Part shown: one piece after another, positions 30,862 to 42,474 of the stretch | Position numbering within the stretch: the first letter of the stretch is position 1 | How the letters are laid out: each line of letters begins with the position of its first letter | Assembly (NCBI GenBank): GCA_900618795.1 | Contig: UYJD01000004.1 | Location: forward strand, 872,560-936,559 | Reading direction: 5' to 3' | Origin: Cyanodermella asteris | Taxonomy: Eukaryota; Ascomycota; Lecanoromycetes; Ostropales; Stictidaceae | Length of the DNA stretch: 64,000 nucleotides | The notes under the pieces: generated by a model | Database searches by the model: none | Told to the model about the DNA's origin: nothing | Seen by the model: only the letters and a program-made list of their open reading frames with translations | Translations under genes and position numbers: made by a program

Positions 30862-33420
30862 CTAGCCCGCACCGGGTCCGAAAGGCGCCCAAGTCCTGAC
30901 TTCGTCCATGCTCCGATTCACGCGTCCCCCGGGCGTCAAGGGGATCTCCAACCTGTTGGCCCACTGCCTCCCATCGTCGCTCTCGTCAATCTCGTCCGCC
31001 AGCCGTTGGAAGTAGTCCGCCAGTCCGCTCCTGTCGTCTCCGCTTCCGAACTGTGATTCGTACATCGGGGGCGGGGTCACTAGCGGTGGAGGGGGGTCGC
31101 TGTCGTCGAATGCGGGTGGGTTGAAGGATGGCTGCCGGAGGAGGTGGATCGGACGGTTGTTGTCGCGGGCTCGGTCGTAGGCGTCGCCGGTGGGGGCGGG
31201 GAGGGAGTCGGTGGAGGAGACGGGGGAGGGAGAGGTGCCGGCGAGGTGGGCGGCGGGGGGCGGCGTGATGCCGGCTGCGAGGTCGGTGTTGGATGAGGAG
31301 GGGGATTCGCGGGCGGAGTTGGTGGTGGGTGCGGATGCCGGGGATGATCCGGACGCGTTGCGGCGGCGGGCGATCGTGGGTGCTCCGGGACATCCACATG
31401 TTTGTAGACCGGCGGGCAGGGCGGTGGTGTCGCGGGCCGTGTATGATGGGAGAGAAGTATTCGCCTGAGTTGAGCGGCAAGAGAGGATGTTCAGTGGCGA
31501 GTCGATGGAGATCTCGAAATGCCGGCGCTTACCCGGATTATCGGGATCGGTCTTGGACAGACGCATGACAATCTTGATCCAGTGATTAACCTGGATGTTC
31601 GAGTAGGTCGTGTCGAAGTGGATGCGCTGGTTCTTGTCCTTCTCGGGCATGTTCCAACAGCTGGGAAGCTGCACATTCAGTTCCATCTCCGTCGGTCCAA
31701 CGTTATACTCGTTCTCGAGATGGCCGAGCAAGTTGACCTGGTCTCGTCGAATGTCTTCGTCGCCGCGAGCAGCGCGCTCACGGTCATCATAGGCAACGCC
31801 GCCGCCAGAAATGATCTTGATGGCACTGCCCTCAAACGCGCTGGTACTGGCGCTGTCGGCTCGCTTCTCGAAAAGCTGCAGCTTTCTGGTAGGCTCCATG
31901 CGGTGGACCTTCTTGTCCTTTGTGAAATACTGGATGTTTTCCGTGATGAAGACTTTCACTCTATGACACTGAACCTTGGCCAGCGGCGTCAATTTGAACG
32001 CGATGGGTACCTGTGATCCGAGCGGGAACGATTTTCCAGAGATGACAATATCATAGTGGAGCTGATCCTCCCAATCCCTTGAGATTGCTATAGGCTCAAC
32101 GGCTTCGAGAGAATCGCCGGAAGGCGCGCGCACGAGCTGGACCTCTTTCGAGCCTATCAGGTTGGTTCTGAATGCGCCAGCGCGTTCAACCGTCGCTTCT
32201 AGCTCGTACTTGACTTTTCCGAGCTCAACGTCGATGGTCTCGGGATAGCGCGAGTCGATTGGAAGTTCGAAAGGATAAAAGTAATCACCTGGCGTGAAAG
32301 TCCTATAGCCCTTATGTGCTGGGCTGGGGCCATTGTCAGCCTTGCCGAAGCTTTTGATGTGGTTGTTCTGCAACGACAGTCTTCGGCCTTCCCGGCTGGT
32401 GATGCTTTCGAAAACTCCAGATTTTCTGAATTGCTCGAACCCGTGTGCGACGGTAGCAGTCTCGTTCTCAGCAGGAGCACCAGGAGCCTTGACTGGAATA
32501 TAAGTATGCGCGCCATGGTGTTCCGAGTTGCCCATGTTGCAATCGTAAAAGGAAAATGTGCGGTCAATCACGCCATAAGTGTCCTTGAAATCAGATCGTT
32601 TAGGTGGAATGCCCTCTGGCCAATCTGTTTCGGCTCGTCCACGAAACTTCATCGACACAGTCTTGATCTTGGCCGATTTTGTTACGCGAAGTAGGAGATT
32701 GCCCCGGAGCATGGCTGTACTCCTGGACTCCTGGTTTTCGAAGCCGCTGAGATAGATGACGGGCTCTGCCAGGGTAACGAATACCGAAACGCCATTGCCA
32801 GATGCCACGGGCTTGGCACCGTCAAAGCTGCCCGCATCTCCGTTAGATGCGGTTGAACGATTCGAGATCGTTGAGACAGTCGAGTTAGTGCGAAGAGAGT
32901 CCACCGCTGCGGGTCGGGCCTGGAGCTGAGGACCGCCGCTGATGGAGTTTCGGGGACTCGCAATTGCGGCTGCCATCCTAACCATGCCTTCGCCAGGTAG
33001 TTGATCGTTAGGTTCTGAGGGGGAGATGGTTCCCGGTTCGGCGAAGGTTTCTGCAGATCTGTTGTCGAGCTCAGATGATGCTGTCCGAACGACTGACTCG
33101 TACGGCGATGGTGTTGTTGTCGTCGTCCTCGTTGTCGATGTTGGCGGCGCGTCACGACTACGGGGAGAAGAGCTGATGAGTCGCACAAGCCGCTTGGCGT
33201 GATCTGAGCCGGAGATGAGTTTCTTCACGCGCTTCAAGCCGGGTCGTTTCTTTGGCTTTGTTGTTTCGGTGGGTGGTAATTCGTCGTAGGCGTGAGCTAC
33301 CCGGAGCACGTGAGGACGTTGTCGGCGGCCGCGATAATAGTCCCTGCCTTCGTGACTCCGACTCTGGTCGTAAGTAACACGGCCGTGGTAGCTGGGTCTG
33401 ATAACCTGTGGTTCTGCCAT
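30862..33420 (-). CDS. Alpha-arrestin (arrestin-related trafficking adaptor)
   Basis: An intronless frame of 852 residues. A basic, Ser/Thr-rich N-terminus (about 200 residues, with KRPGLKRVKKLISG) precedes the arrestin-N sandwich, which begins VSVFVTLAEPVIYLSGFENQ and includes RTFSFYDCNMGN. Arrestin-C starts at DWEDQLHYDIVISGKSFPLGSQVPIAFKL (in two blocks) and ends at HWIKIVMRLSKTD. The C-terminal tail is Pro-rich and contains PPMY (about residue 785), a PPxY motif for binding Rsp5/NEDD4-type ubiquitin ligases, plus an LPSY near the arrestin-C end. This is the standard arrangement for adaptors that ubiquitinate nutrient transporters for endocytosis, comparable to yeast Rod1/Rog3 or Aly proteins and Aspergillus CreD; I cannot assign the paralog. 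Confidence 0.92.
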   Translation of the reverse strand: MAEPQVIRPSYHGRVTYDQSRSHEGRDYYRGRRQRPHVLRVAHAYDELPPTETTKPKKRPGLKRVKKLISGSDHAKRLVRLISSSPRSRDAPPTSTTRTTTTTPSPYESVVRTASSELDNRSAETFAEPGTISPSEPNDQLPGEGMVRMAAAIASPRNSISGGPQLQARPAAVDSLRTNSTVSTISNRSTASNGDAGSFDGAKPVASGNGVSVFVTLAEPVIYLSGFENQESRSTAMLRGNLLLRVTKSAKIKTVSMKFRGRAETDWPEGIPPKRSDFKDTYGVIDRTFSFYDCNMGNSEHHGAHTYIPVKAPGAPAENETATVAHGFEQFRKSGVFESITSREGRRLSLQNNHIKSFGKADNGPSPAHKGYRTFTPGDYFYPFELPIDSRYPETIDVELGKVKYELEATVERAGAFRTNLIGSKEVQLVRAPSGDSLEAVEPIAISRDWEDQLHYDIVISGKSFPLGSQVPIAFKLTPLAKVQCHRVKVFITENIQYFTKDKKVHRMEPTRKLQLFEKRADSASTSAFEGSAIKIISGGGVAYDDRERAARGDEDIRRDQVNLLGHLENEYNVGPTEMELNVQLPSCWNMPEKDKNQRIHFDTTYSNIQVNHWIKIVMRLSKTDPDNPGKRRHFEISIDSPLNILSCRSTQANTSLPSYTARDTTALPAGLQTCGCPGAPTIARRRNASGSSPASAPTTNSARESPSSSNTDLAAGITPPPAAHLAGTSPSPVSSTDSLPAPTGDAYDRARDNNRPIHLLRQPSFNPPAFDDSDPPPPLVTPPPMYESQFGSGDDRSGLADYFQRLADEIDESDDGRQWANRLEIPLTPGGRVNRSMDEVRTWAPFGPGAG

Positions 33421-36400
33421 TGGGAGATGTCAGCAACGGGCCGTTGCCATGTTGTCAAGAAAGGAAGAGACGGTCGACCCGGTGGCAATCAAGGTCCAAA
33501 TAGACCTGAGAGTCAGCACCGGGATCAACAGGGCTAGTGAGAGGTTGGTGGAGTTTGATGCCAGTGTGACAGCTGGGCTAGGTCATGTGAAGGGAGCGTA
33601 GAGGTGTGAAAGCACGGCAGTTGACCGGAACCCCAAAGCGGTGACACGGGGGGCAACAATCGGCAACAGCAACACAGCGCCCGCGTGTAGTGATAACAGA
33701 TAGCTGGGGAGCAGATGATGCAATTACAAAGATTATGAGACGCGGAATCAGAGACAAAGCGTGAGTATATGGGGAATCTGCGCGAAGTGCAGGGCCGGGG
33801 ACGTGCAGTTGGTCGTGCAGGCGCAAACAAGCCGCCACTCTGCAACGCTCCGCGGAAGCGCTCAACGCTGACAGGTGACAGCAACTTTAACTAACCTTGA
33901 TCAAACAGCAAGAAACGGGTAGAGGGTCTCGGAAGGGCGAGCGGATACGACGGTGACACGGGGGGGGGTGGGCCTTTGTCGTGTGAGGAAGTGGGAAACG
34001 GCGACGTGACTGGGAGGGGAGGGATTCGAAGCAACACACAGGACGTACAGTAGTGGAAAGATGGGGGAGGATGAACAGCTGCTCCACTGGGTCGGGGTAC
34101 GAAAGACGGTGGGAGGACAGAGGTCAAGGATGAAGATCTTGACTGTGTCGAGCAGCGTCGGCGATATGGGCTGGCGGAGGCTTGGGATGCAGCACTTCAC
34201 TTGCTGTTTAACAGCAGAACGAATGCTGATCGTACGCCACATCCGAGTGACCTCAGCAGTCTGAGCAGGGCCGACTTGTGTGAGATGTGGAGTCGCGACA
34301 TAACGCCTACAAAAACCTTCTGCCATCTCGAGTCTTTCCTTGGGCCCGTCGACGCCATACCCAAGCCCAGTGGATGCTATTCTTGTTGGCACTGTGCTCG
34401 TCTTTCACCGGCCGAAAGTGTTCGGGCTAAGATCTATCTCATTGCTATACCTCCATCGAGCACTCTCGTTTGGTCCCACTCGGAGACACACTAGCCGCAG
34501 ATTTTCCGATACCACTCATCATACTCCATACAAACCTGATCGGCAAGGTTGTCGTGCTTAGTAGTCATCCGACGGCAGCTCCCACCCTGCAGGATCTGAC
34601 AGTCAACTGCCAGTGAGACTATCAGCCGGCCTCTCTCCAGCACGGGATCCTCAGGTCCGTCGTAGCTTTGTGCCTGGCTCGTCGCATGACCCCGATCGTT
34701 TCGGCCCGGCAGCGGCGGTGTCGGGCAGCAGATCGCGGCGGCTTGGATGGTTGTATGGTAGGAACAGGTCCTATCGAGGCCGACTAGGGCCATCGATAGG
34801 CAGTGTCCCGCTCTGCAAGACTGCAACCCAATTCGAACATCACTCCAAACCGACACTGAGCCACCACGCTCATCGTAAGTAATGTGTAACGATCGTGCAT
34901 CAATCCGTAAGCAGCTGTGCGGACGTCCTCTCTCGGCCACGACGGCCCAGTCTCGCACAGTCCTTACGCATCGATACTCGAATAAGACGCCCGTCCGTGG
35001 CCCTCGACGTCGCGCATGTGAAGCTGCGGCCCCAACATGGCGGACTCGGATTACGGATTGCGTCAGGAGCGTCACAGCGTCCGTCACCGACTCACCGTGC
35101 AGTCTGCAACTCTGCACGCCAAAAGAACAAGGAAATTTTGGACGCGTGCTTGTCCCGCCTGCCCAGCCAGAGCAGAAACCCAAACAAGTCACGGAAGGGA
35201 AAAGAGGAAAGCTTGGGGGACAAGCAATAAACGTAGGCCGGTGGTGCCGCTGGGAAAGAGGATTGTCTCGGTCGAAAGCCGGCCGGGGCATGCATGCTCT
35301 GGGCCGATGGCGCAAAACAGTCAAGTGTGCCGGTTTTGCCGCCCCAGAGTCGAGCATGAGCTTGTTCTGCGGATCTGCATTGCGAATCCGTCGTCAGATC
35401 CCCACGCTGCAGCCAGTCAGAGGCCGAGGCTGCTCGAGGATCGATCTGGTGGCACCACGGTCCGCTGCGATCCTCGGACTGCACGGAGAGTCCCTCCGCC
35501 GACGAGGTCAATGAAAGGTGAGGCTCACTCGGCCACGTAATGATCCATCATACGTTTTTCATTGTGACAGGTTAGTTGTGAATTTGTTCACACTCGTCGA
35601 TGGAGAAGTAGAGTCTCCCAAGGCCGATGGTCGTGCACATGCGGTCATCTGGAGCATCCTGGCTGCAGGGCGAGGGCTGACTCGGGGCTTGGGGCCACGC
35701 ACCCCTCAGACGCCATGGCTTCATATTTCTCGTCAGCGGCGTGCACGAGGATCCAAACAACTTCCAGCCGTTCGGAAATATGAGACACAGATGGCGTTCA
35801 GGGGCACTTTGTCAAGGATAAAGCTAGTATAATCGAAGGGTCTTGTGTGCCGAACATGCCGAAGATCCATAGATGTACTTCAGCACAAGTATTCCCATCG
35901 GAAAAGTGGTGAAAACGTAGAACAGCAATTGGATGTTGAGACGAAACATGAGCGACCAGTGGTCTAATGATGTGACGACGAGTTGAACGAATACAGCAAA
36001 TAACGATAACCTCTGGCAGAAGTTGCACTGTCGTTAACGTCCATGAGCGGAATTGTCCGGGAAAAGCGGCTTCTCTTCGCAGGCCTCACAGAAGATCGAA
36101 CGCATAAAATACATACCTACTTATGTTGAAGGAATTGAGGCCGGGTAACAGAAATCCGTGCGCATCAACCAAACGGCGCGCCGGCCACTTACTCAACAAA
36201 GACGTCCACGAATAAGCATCATACCGCCAAAGTAGAGATGTAGAGTCTCCTGGATCTAAACTACATTCTCGAGGCGTAACGTTTTTTTCTGACCCTCGTG
36301 CGTGGGCATAGACCGGTTCATGATGCACCTGGTCTGCGTACACGTGCACGGATTTCTGTTAAACCGGCATTTGAATGAATTCAGGGCTAAGGACTAGGCT

Positions 36401-37400
36401 CCGTGGATCTGGTTCTCCCACGTTGGACAAGCGATTCTCGGTTCTCGAGCATGGGGTAGAGCGGCCGCCGTTGCTAATCTAAATGACGATCTTCCGCTGC
36501 GTTAGCACCATGCACGAAGCACTGTCCGCGTGGTTCGTGTGGCACCCATTATTTGAGCTTTCGGATTCGATACCGCCGTTTTGGGGAGCAGTGGTCGTTA
36601 CGTCGGTGTGGAGCCGGAGCATGAGCGTGAGAGGTTCCACCACACACGAGTGGAAATATACGTACGCATGACATCGACCATGTCGTTTGAATGCTTTCAG
36701 CGATGAATTCGGCTTCATGAACACTAATTATAATTTGAAATGTGGGACTTTGAGCTGCTGCCGCTGACGAGCAGCCACAACTATATCTCGTCAGCAAGGT
36801 AAAGAAGTGGCTCGAAAAGCAGATGACGTTCAGTCCCTGTCTGAGCTTGCTAGAGATTGTTTTCTCACGGCGCTCTTATCACTTACGTGTCGGCGATCGT
36901 GCAGGGCAGCTCTGATTGAACAACACTCAGATCCCCAATGCATTGCAGACAGCAACTTATATGATTTTTGAGAAAATGACAGATCTACCAGTGCCCATGG
37001 TAACAAAACCGGATGTATCGGGATTGGCTCAAAGGCATACAGTTCACCTTCTCAATTTATTGGAGCATATGCACATGCAAGCGGTCAACGCTATCGCACA
37101 ATTAAAAAGACCATGCTACGTACGATAAACATCCTCGAGGAGGTTGCAGTGATGTTGATCATCTCATCCAATTCCGTATTTTCTACTTTTTGTGTCTCCA
37201 TATCCTTCTTTTATGGTACATACAGCGCCAGCAGTCCACCGGGTTGTTGAGGCCCGCCGACACTAAGCTCAATCCATTCAGGCCACCACAAGCTGAGAAT
37301 CGCCCGTCATCCGTTCTGCGTGACAGCAGCACCTCTTCTTCCCTTCACAGTGTGTCCAGCTACACCATCCTCCGAAGCAACAAGTTCAGCTCGGCGCAGC
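33421..37400. other. Largest gene-free stretch of the window
   Basis: Nearly 4 kb with no supported gene on either strand. The longest open frame (minus, 34491-35357) is rich in Arg/Pro/Cys/Ser and overlaps others on the opposite strand, as expected by chance in GC-rich DNA. The part next to the arrestin start probably contains its promoter and 5' leader. No transposon ends, long repeats or tRNA were recognised. Confidence 0.5.
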
Positions 37401-38321
37401 CTAAGCAGCTCGGCTCTTCTTTGCGGTGCTTGCACCTCCACCGCTCTTGATTCTCCTGGCTTCAGGCCTGTTGATGTGGTGCTGCGGAATCCAGCTCGCG
37501 TCGAAAGCACCAGTGGCAACGGCAGCATCGGAACCGGCGGCAGCGTCGGCCTCGACCTTCTTGGGAGGCAGAGACTTGCGGGACGGCTTCTTAGCCTGCT
37601 GCGGGAACAGAGTCGTGATCCAAGTATTGTAGATGAAGTAGCAAGCGCCGGCAAACCCACCGGCAAGGAGGAGGTACAGGAAGATCCTGTTGAGAATCAA
37701 GTTAGCAATTCGTTCGGACTTGCAGACTTTGGACATGCTCACAATTGTGGGTCAAACAGGCTCGCATCGGGCTCAACAACGCTGACGGTCTCGTTGTAAG
37801 CGTTCAAAGTGTAGACATTGCCCTCAAGGCTAGTCACAACGGCGATCAGGTTCAGGCGCAAGTCCTGAGGGTGCATCTCCGTGGCAAAGGTATAGCTGAT
37901 GCTGTCCGCCTCGCCGGCAGGGATCTTGACATTGTAACCCGTGCTGGTCAGGTTGCGGACGATGACGCTCGTCTCGCCGTTTGTACGTGGATCAGGACCC
38001 CATAGCGAGCCGCCAACGAAAGCGACCGAAATGTCATTGAGCTCGTTGTTCTTGAAGCTCAAAAGCGCCTGGGTCGGTTTCCCGTTGACGAGCTTGACGC
38101 CGAAGATTTCAGACGAAGGGAAGGACGTGCTGACGCCGACAGAGAGCTTCGGCGTCGTCAGAGGGATCTCGTCGCCCTGTGGGCTGTCGACTTCCTGGAG
38201 GGTTGGTCAGCTATGCGCACAAGACCGGGTTGAGCTGCGACGTGGAGCTTACCACGGCTTGCGCGGCGGGCAGGAGCCTGAGAGCGAGGAGTGCCAATGC
38301 AGAGAACCTGAAGTGAACCAT
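37401..38321 (-). CDS. IRC22: IRC22 / translocon-associated protein alpha-like
   Basis: Three exons read leftward: 38321-38253, 38194-37743 and 37686-37401. Introns are 58 bp (GTAAGC...CTCCAG) and 56 bp (GTGAGC...CAACAG, with a GCTAAC branch point). The total is 268 residues. Residues 1-22 are a signal peptide (MVHFRFSALALLALRLLPAAQA). The luminal part includes FVGGSLWGPDPRTNGETSV, YTFATEMHPQDLRLNL and ETVSVVEPDASLFDPQ, characteristic of the TRAP-alpha/SSR1 fold. The second splice creates PQLIFLYLLLAGGF, the start of the single membrane helix. A short Lys-rich cytosolic tail (KKPSRKSLPPKK) follows. It sits in the ER membrane near the Sec61 translocon; the name IRC22 comes from a yeast recombination screen rather than a proven direct role. 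Confidence 0.92.
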
Positions 38322-39332
38322 GGTGAGTAGTGTAGCGAGGCAATTGAAGCGCAATGGGTGGTGTGCAACGAGATCAAGGAAGCTCAGCGTGAGAAGTGAG
38401 TTGAGGAAATGCGATGACATGGCCGGATGGAAATCAGCCAAGCGTCTTCTGGCCGGCGTGTGCGCGCACAGCTTTGCCCGCTCTCCACAATCCGCTCCCA
38501 ACCACAACTTTCGACGTTCATGGGACCTTCGATCATTGTAAGATCAGATATACTCATTTATTTGTTGAAAAATTACTCGGCGCAGACATTCATCATAATC
38601 TGTGAATGGATGTCTGGGTCGGCATCTCATTGTCAATATAGGAGTTGAATATATTCTCATCAATATGTATCTGAATATTACTCACACAAATGTAATGGCT
38701 ACAACGCAGCAATGTTTGCCGCAAACACGTTGGAAAGGTACCATAGCCTTGGTCAGCAGAGGTGAATCAGTCTTCGAGAGAAGTCGAACATAGACCTGAT
38801 GGTGCGCTAGCAAGCTGTGTGCCAATTCGAAAGAGATGCCATCACCAAGGCCGATCAAACGTATGGCGCGCGTTTTCTGGAATGAGAGACTTCATCAAGT
38901 TGATCGTACCGATGGATCGTGATTCATCGCCAATTCAGATACTACCAACATCCACTGTCACCTCAAATGTCTTCAAGATCCCGCCGTTCGCTATGCTCTG
39001 CCTTCGATCCCTCCCATATCGACGCTTCCTTGGTACAGGAATCTCCCTCAGCGAGCCGTCTATACTCGTCCTATTCGGCCGTTCACAACTCCAGAAGCCA
39101 GTCTCAGTGGGCCATGGCGCCACATTGAGACTGCACTCAGTTCCTCGAAAACCGAATGATCTCTTGAGTATACAATGTATTTCCTGTATCACGAATTCCA
39201 CTTTCGTTCTTTCCAGTACCTGATAACGTTTCTACTACGGTTCTATAAGATCTTCCTAATTCACAATGTTTTTACTGTCAGCTCGAAATACAATGTTGCA
39301 TGTCATCTGTGGAAATTCACCACCGGCATTGA
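38322..39332. other. Intergenic region
   Basis: About 1 kb, AT-richer in its middle (38530-38700). No gene supported. Confidence 0.45.
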
Positions 39333-40685
39333 TCAGGTCCGGGCGGTTCTCTGCTGCTTGCCCACTAACGTCAGAGCTGCTGTCACCATCGCGTCGACGC
39401 CCGTCTCCAGCGTTGGCCGAATCACCTGTGCAAAAAGGGGGCTATGATTCATCGGAACCTCCTCCATTAGCTTACCGCGCTGCTGTGCTTCGTCATAGAG
39501 CTTCTGATCGGTTCCCCCAAAGAACCAAAAAACGTTTGGCTAGCCTATTTCGGTCGCCAACTCACCAAAGTCTTCAGTACCCATTTCGGCTTTTCGACTG
39601 GGATTGAAATTGTCGCCAAAATACTCATCGAAAGACTTACTCAACTTTTTCGTGGCGGCCGGGTCATTGACGAGCGTGGGGCCTTTGTGCGTGTGTTCGA
39701 TTTCTGGCTCCTTGCTGGCACCGCTGGCTTTCGCCTCTGCTTTGATGATACGCTCTATTGCAGCGAGCATCTGAGTTCGTAACTCTTCGTCAAAAGTGCG
39801 AATATTGACTGGGATGAAGGCTTCGCTTTCAATCACATTTTGGACGGAACCGCCATGAAACGCGGACACCTGCGGGAGTTGGCAATCAGTTCTGAGGCTT
39901 CGTCAAATGTGATAGCAGAGTGAACTCGCTGTGAGCACCGCTGTGTCGGACGCGGCAACTTCACGACTCACAATCGTTTGAAGCCGCAAGACAACGCTGC
40001 TAGCCGTGACTATCGGGTCCACACTCTTATGCGGAAAGCTTGCATGGGAGCCTCGGCCATAGAACGTGATCTTTAAACTGTCTGACGATGCCATAAACGC
40101 GCCTTCTCGAGCCCCGACACTGCCAGATCGATTGAAGAGAACGTGTTGGCCCAAAACATAATCCGGTACGGGGACCTTTTCGAACAAGCCATCCTCCAAC
40201 ATTGCCCTCGCACCCGTCGGCGGTTCCTCCGATTGCTGGAATACAACGACTATAATACCCGCCCACGATTCCTGCAACTTCATCAAAGTTTCCAGTGCTG
40301 CAAGTAGACATGTAACATGCATGTCGTGTCCGCAACCGTGCATCGCCGGTCTTTCCTTTCCATCAGTGTCCACTTGGCGTACTTGACTCGCGTAGGGCAG
40401 GCCGGTCTGTTCTTCCAGAGGCAAGGCATCCATCTAGGCCCGTAAAAGGATTGTAGATCTAGAGCCGTTTCTCAGCACACCGGCCACACTATGCCCCCCC
40501 ACATTCGTGATTAGCTCAGTGATACCGGTCGCTTTGAGGTAATTCACGATATAGGAAGTCGTGTTTTCCTCCTGGCCGGACAGTTCGGGCTTTGAGTGAA
40601 GCTCTTTGTACACCGCTTCATATCGGTTCAGATCTACTCGATTTGACGCAAGGAGCGTACGGAGGTCGAAGCCTTCGTGTTCCAT
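39333..40685 (-). pseudogene. M20 amidohydrolase (ILR1/hippurate hydrolase type) with two in-frame TAG codons
   Basis: Read leftward from MEHEGFDLRTLL (40685), the whole metallopeptidase family M20 sequence is present. VAGVLRNGSRSTILLRA runs directly into MDALPLEEQTG. Then come the metal ligands HGCGHDMH and QQSEEPPTGAR, the GRGSHASFPHKSVDP dimerisation-domain start, NVIESEAFIPVNIRTFDEE, MGTEDFG and finally MEEVPMNHSPLF with the last ligand His. A TAG at 40434-40436 replaces the Asp expected in LLRADMDALP. A second TAG at 39540-39542 interrupts the segment before FWFFGGTDQ. One intron (39870-39929) has a GC donor. Both sides of each stop remain open and conserved, so this is either a very young pseudogene or a sequence error. 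The intact family hydrolyses N-acyl amino acids or auxin conjugates. Confidence 0.85.
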
Positions 40686-41480
40686 AGTTCGATCTGCGTC
40701 GTTTTAGGGGGATGGCAGATTGGACGTAGGCGCTTTGTTTCGGATATATTATAAATTGCGGACAGGGACAGTTCACGCGTGGATAGCCACGGGCTCGCCG
40801 TCAGGATCTGGGCATAGAGAACCGTGAGCCTCAAGTACTCGATGCCAGCTGGTATTGAAGCGTATCTAGCGAGTGTGACGACGCCGATCGACGACGAAAA
40901 AAAAAAGCTCGATGACAATTCTGGGGTGGTGTACTGTTATTTAGTTGGTACCTTAATCCTGGGCGCTTACAATGCGTTGCCTCAGTACCTATGTATCACG
41001 TCGAGGGGAAAGATCGAAGTGCTCGCCCATCACAGTAGACTTTGAAGCCCATTTCAGCTGCATGCCGTTGGTAAAGCATAGGCCGCGAAAAAGGCCATTC
41101 GACTGCATCATGACGCCGTCGGCGGTGAGCAGCATGTCGAGTGCCCTCTGAGCTTTCACGAGAGATCGAGCGATCGCCTTCCTGAGTCTATCACAGCTGT
41201 GGTAATCCGAGCATGCTCAGGACTTGGGTAATGTTAACGGAGCGAGAAAGGCAAGCAGGTAATCAATCGCATCCGTAGAGACGGACTTCTCTCATCCCGC
41301 CCTGGTTCGGTTTGTGATCCGTCTGCACGTGACCTCGTCAAACACTTTCTATGCGCCATTGCACTCGCGCCCTTCCACTCTCGATCTGCTCAGTCGAGTC
41401 TATTGGTACCATATTCCAAAACACCTAAACGACAGTCACTCCGGTCGCAGGACCGCGACACTGACAACCAAGCAACTATC
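40686..41480. other. Divergent intergenic region
   Basis: About 800 bases between the interrupted M20 gene (-) and SYF2 (+). It has an A-run at about 40898-40907. No other feature seen. Confidence 0.45.
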
Positions 41481-42326
41481 ATGGCCTCGGACACGCCAGC
41501 GGCTGCGGATACACGCAAATCGCCAGACCAGACACCGGAGAGCCACACGGAAAGCGCCGAAACCACAGCATCAACACCAGCCACTTCTACAGACACATCG
41601 AAAGATCGACTAGCACGTTTCAAAGCACTCAAAGCCCGCGCGAAGAAGTCCGCTTCTCAGAATCTGAAGGAAGCCGCCGCCGAATCGCAACGTCTGGCCA
41701 CCGACACAAGCCAGCTTACAGCCATTTCTCGCAAGCATGCGATCGCATCACACAACCTGCTGAAAGCAGACGCCGAGGAAGCGGGCGAGGATTTCGAGCG
41801 CAAGCGCGCCTGGGACTGGACGGCGGAGGAGGCGGAACGATGGGATAAGCGGCAGGACAAGAAGGCGAAGCACCGGTCGAATACGAATTTCCAGGACTAC
41901 ACTCAGGAGGCGAATAAGAATTACAAGAGGCAGATGCGCAAGTTCGAAGCGGACACCGAGGCGTACGAGGCGCAGAAGGCGGATGCGGTGCGGCGGGCTG
42001 CGGCGAAGGGCGGACTAGAGCTGGTCGAGACGGAGGACGGCGAAATTGTGGCAGTCGACAAGAATGGTTCCTTCTATAATGACGTGGATGCGTCTGATTT
42101 TGCGAACAGCAAGCCGAGCAAGGAGGGTATTGATCGGTTGGTCAACGATTTGAAGAAGGCGGAAGAGCAGAGGCTGAAGACGAGGAGGAATCGCAAGGCC
42201 GATGATGATCCGGATGTCACGTACATCAACGAGAAGAATAAACAGTTCAACGGCAAGCTGGCGAGATTCTACAACAAGTATACCACAGACATCCGGGAGA
42301 GCTTCGAGCGTGGTACCATGATATGA
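41481..42326 (+). CDS. SYF2: Pre-mRNA-splicing factor SYF2
   Basis: 281 residues from the MASDTPAAADTRK methionine. The frame is open 26 codons upstream, but the chosen ATG has a good context (CTATCATGG) and leads into the usual acidic, Thr-rich N-terminus. The family core is clear: RLARFKALKARAKKSASQN, ERKRAWDWTAEEAERWDKRQ (the WDWT/EE segment is diagnostic), NFQDYTQEANKNYKRQ, GSFYNDVDASDF and the C-terminal NEKNKQFNGKLARFYNKY. It is a component of the Prp19/NTC spliceosome complex that acts in step-1 and step-2 spliceosomes with Syf1 and Isy1. It is mainly helical and nuclear. No introns or anomalies. It is convergent with the next gene, 148 bases apart. Confidence 0.96.
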   Translation: MASDTPAAADTRKSPDQTPESHTESAETTASTPATSTDTSKDRLARFKALKARAKKSASQNLKEAAAESQRLATDTSQLTAISRKHAIASHNLLKADAEEAGEDFERKRAWDWTAEEAERWDKRQDKKAKHRSNTNFQDYTQEANKNYKRQMRKFEADTEAYEAQKADAVRRAAAKGGLELVETEDGEIVAVDKNGSFYNDVDASDFANSKPSKEGIDRLVNDLKKAEEQRLKTRRNRKADDDPDVTYINEKNKQFNGKLARFYNKYTTDIRESFERGTMI

Positions 42327-42474
42327 AGGAACGCCCACGATCTCGGGATAATGATTGGTATGCCGAGCACGACAGTCATGATGGGACAAGCTTGGTAACG
42401 GCAATGCAATTGCGACGTCTATGCAAAATCTCAACAGGTCTATGATGCAGCATCTTGGAGCAACCCTCGGCCGA

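Noticed and set aside
34491-35357. 288-codon open frame on the minus strand in the large gene-free stretch
   Set aside because: No domain or signal peptide; its composition is like antisense noise, and two other long frames overlap it on the plus strand.
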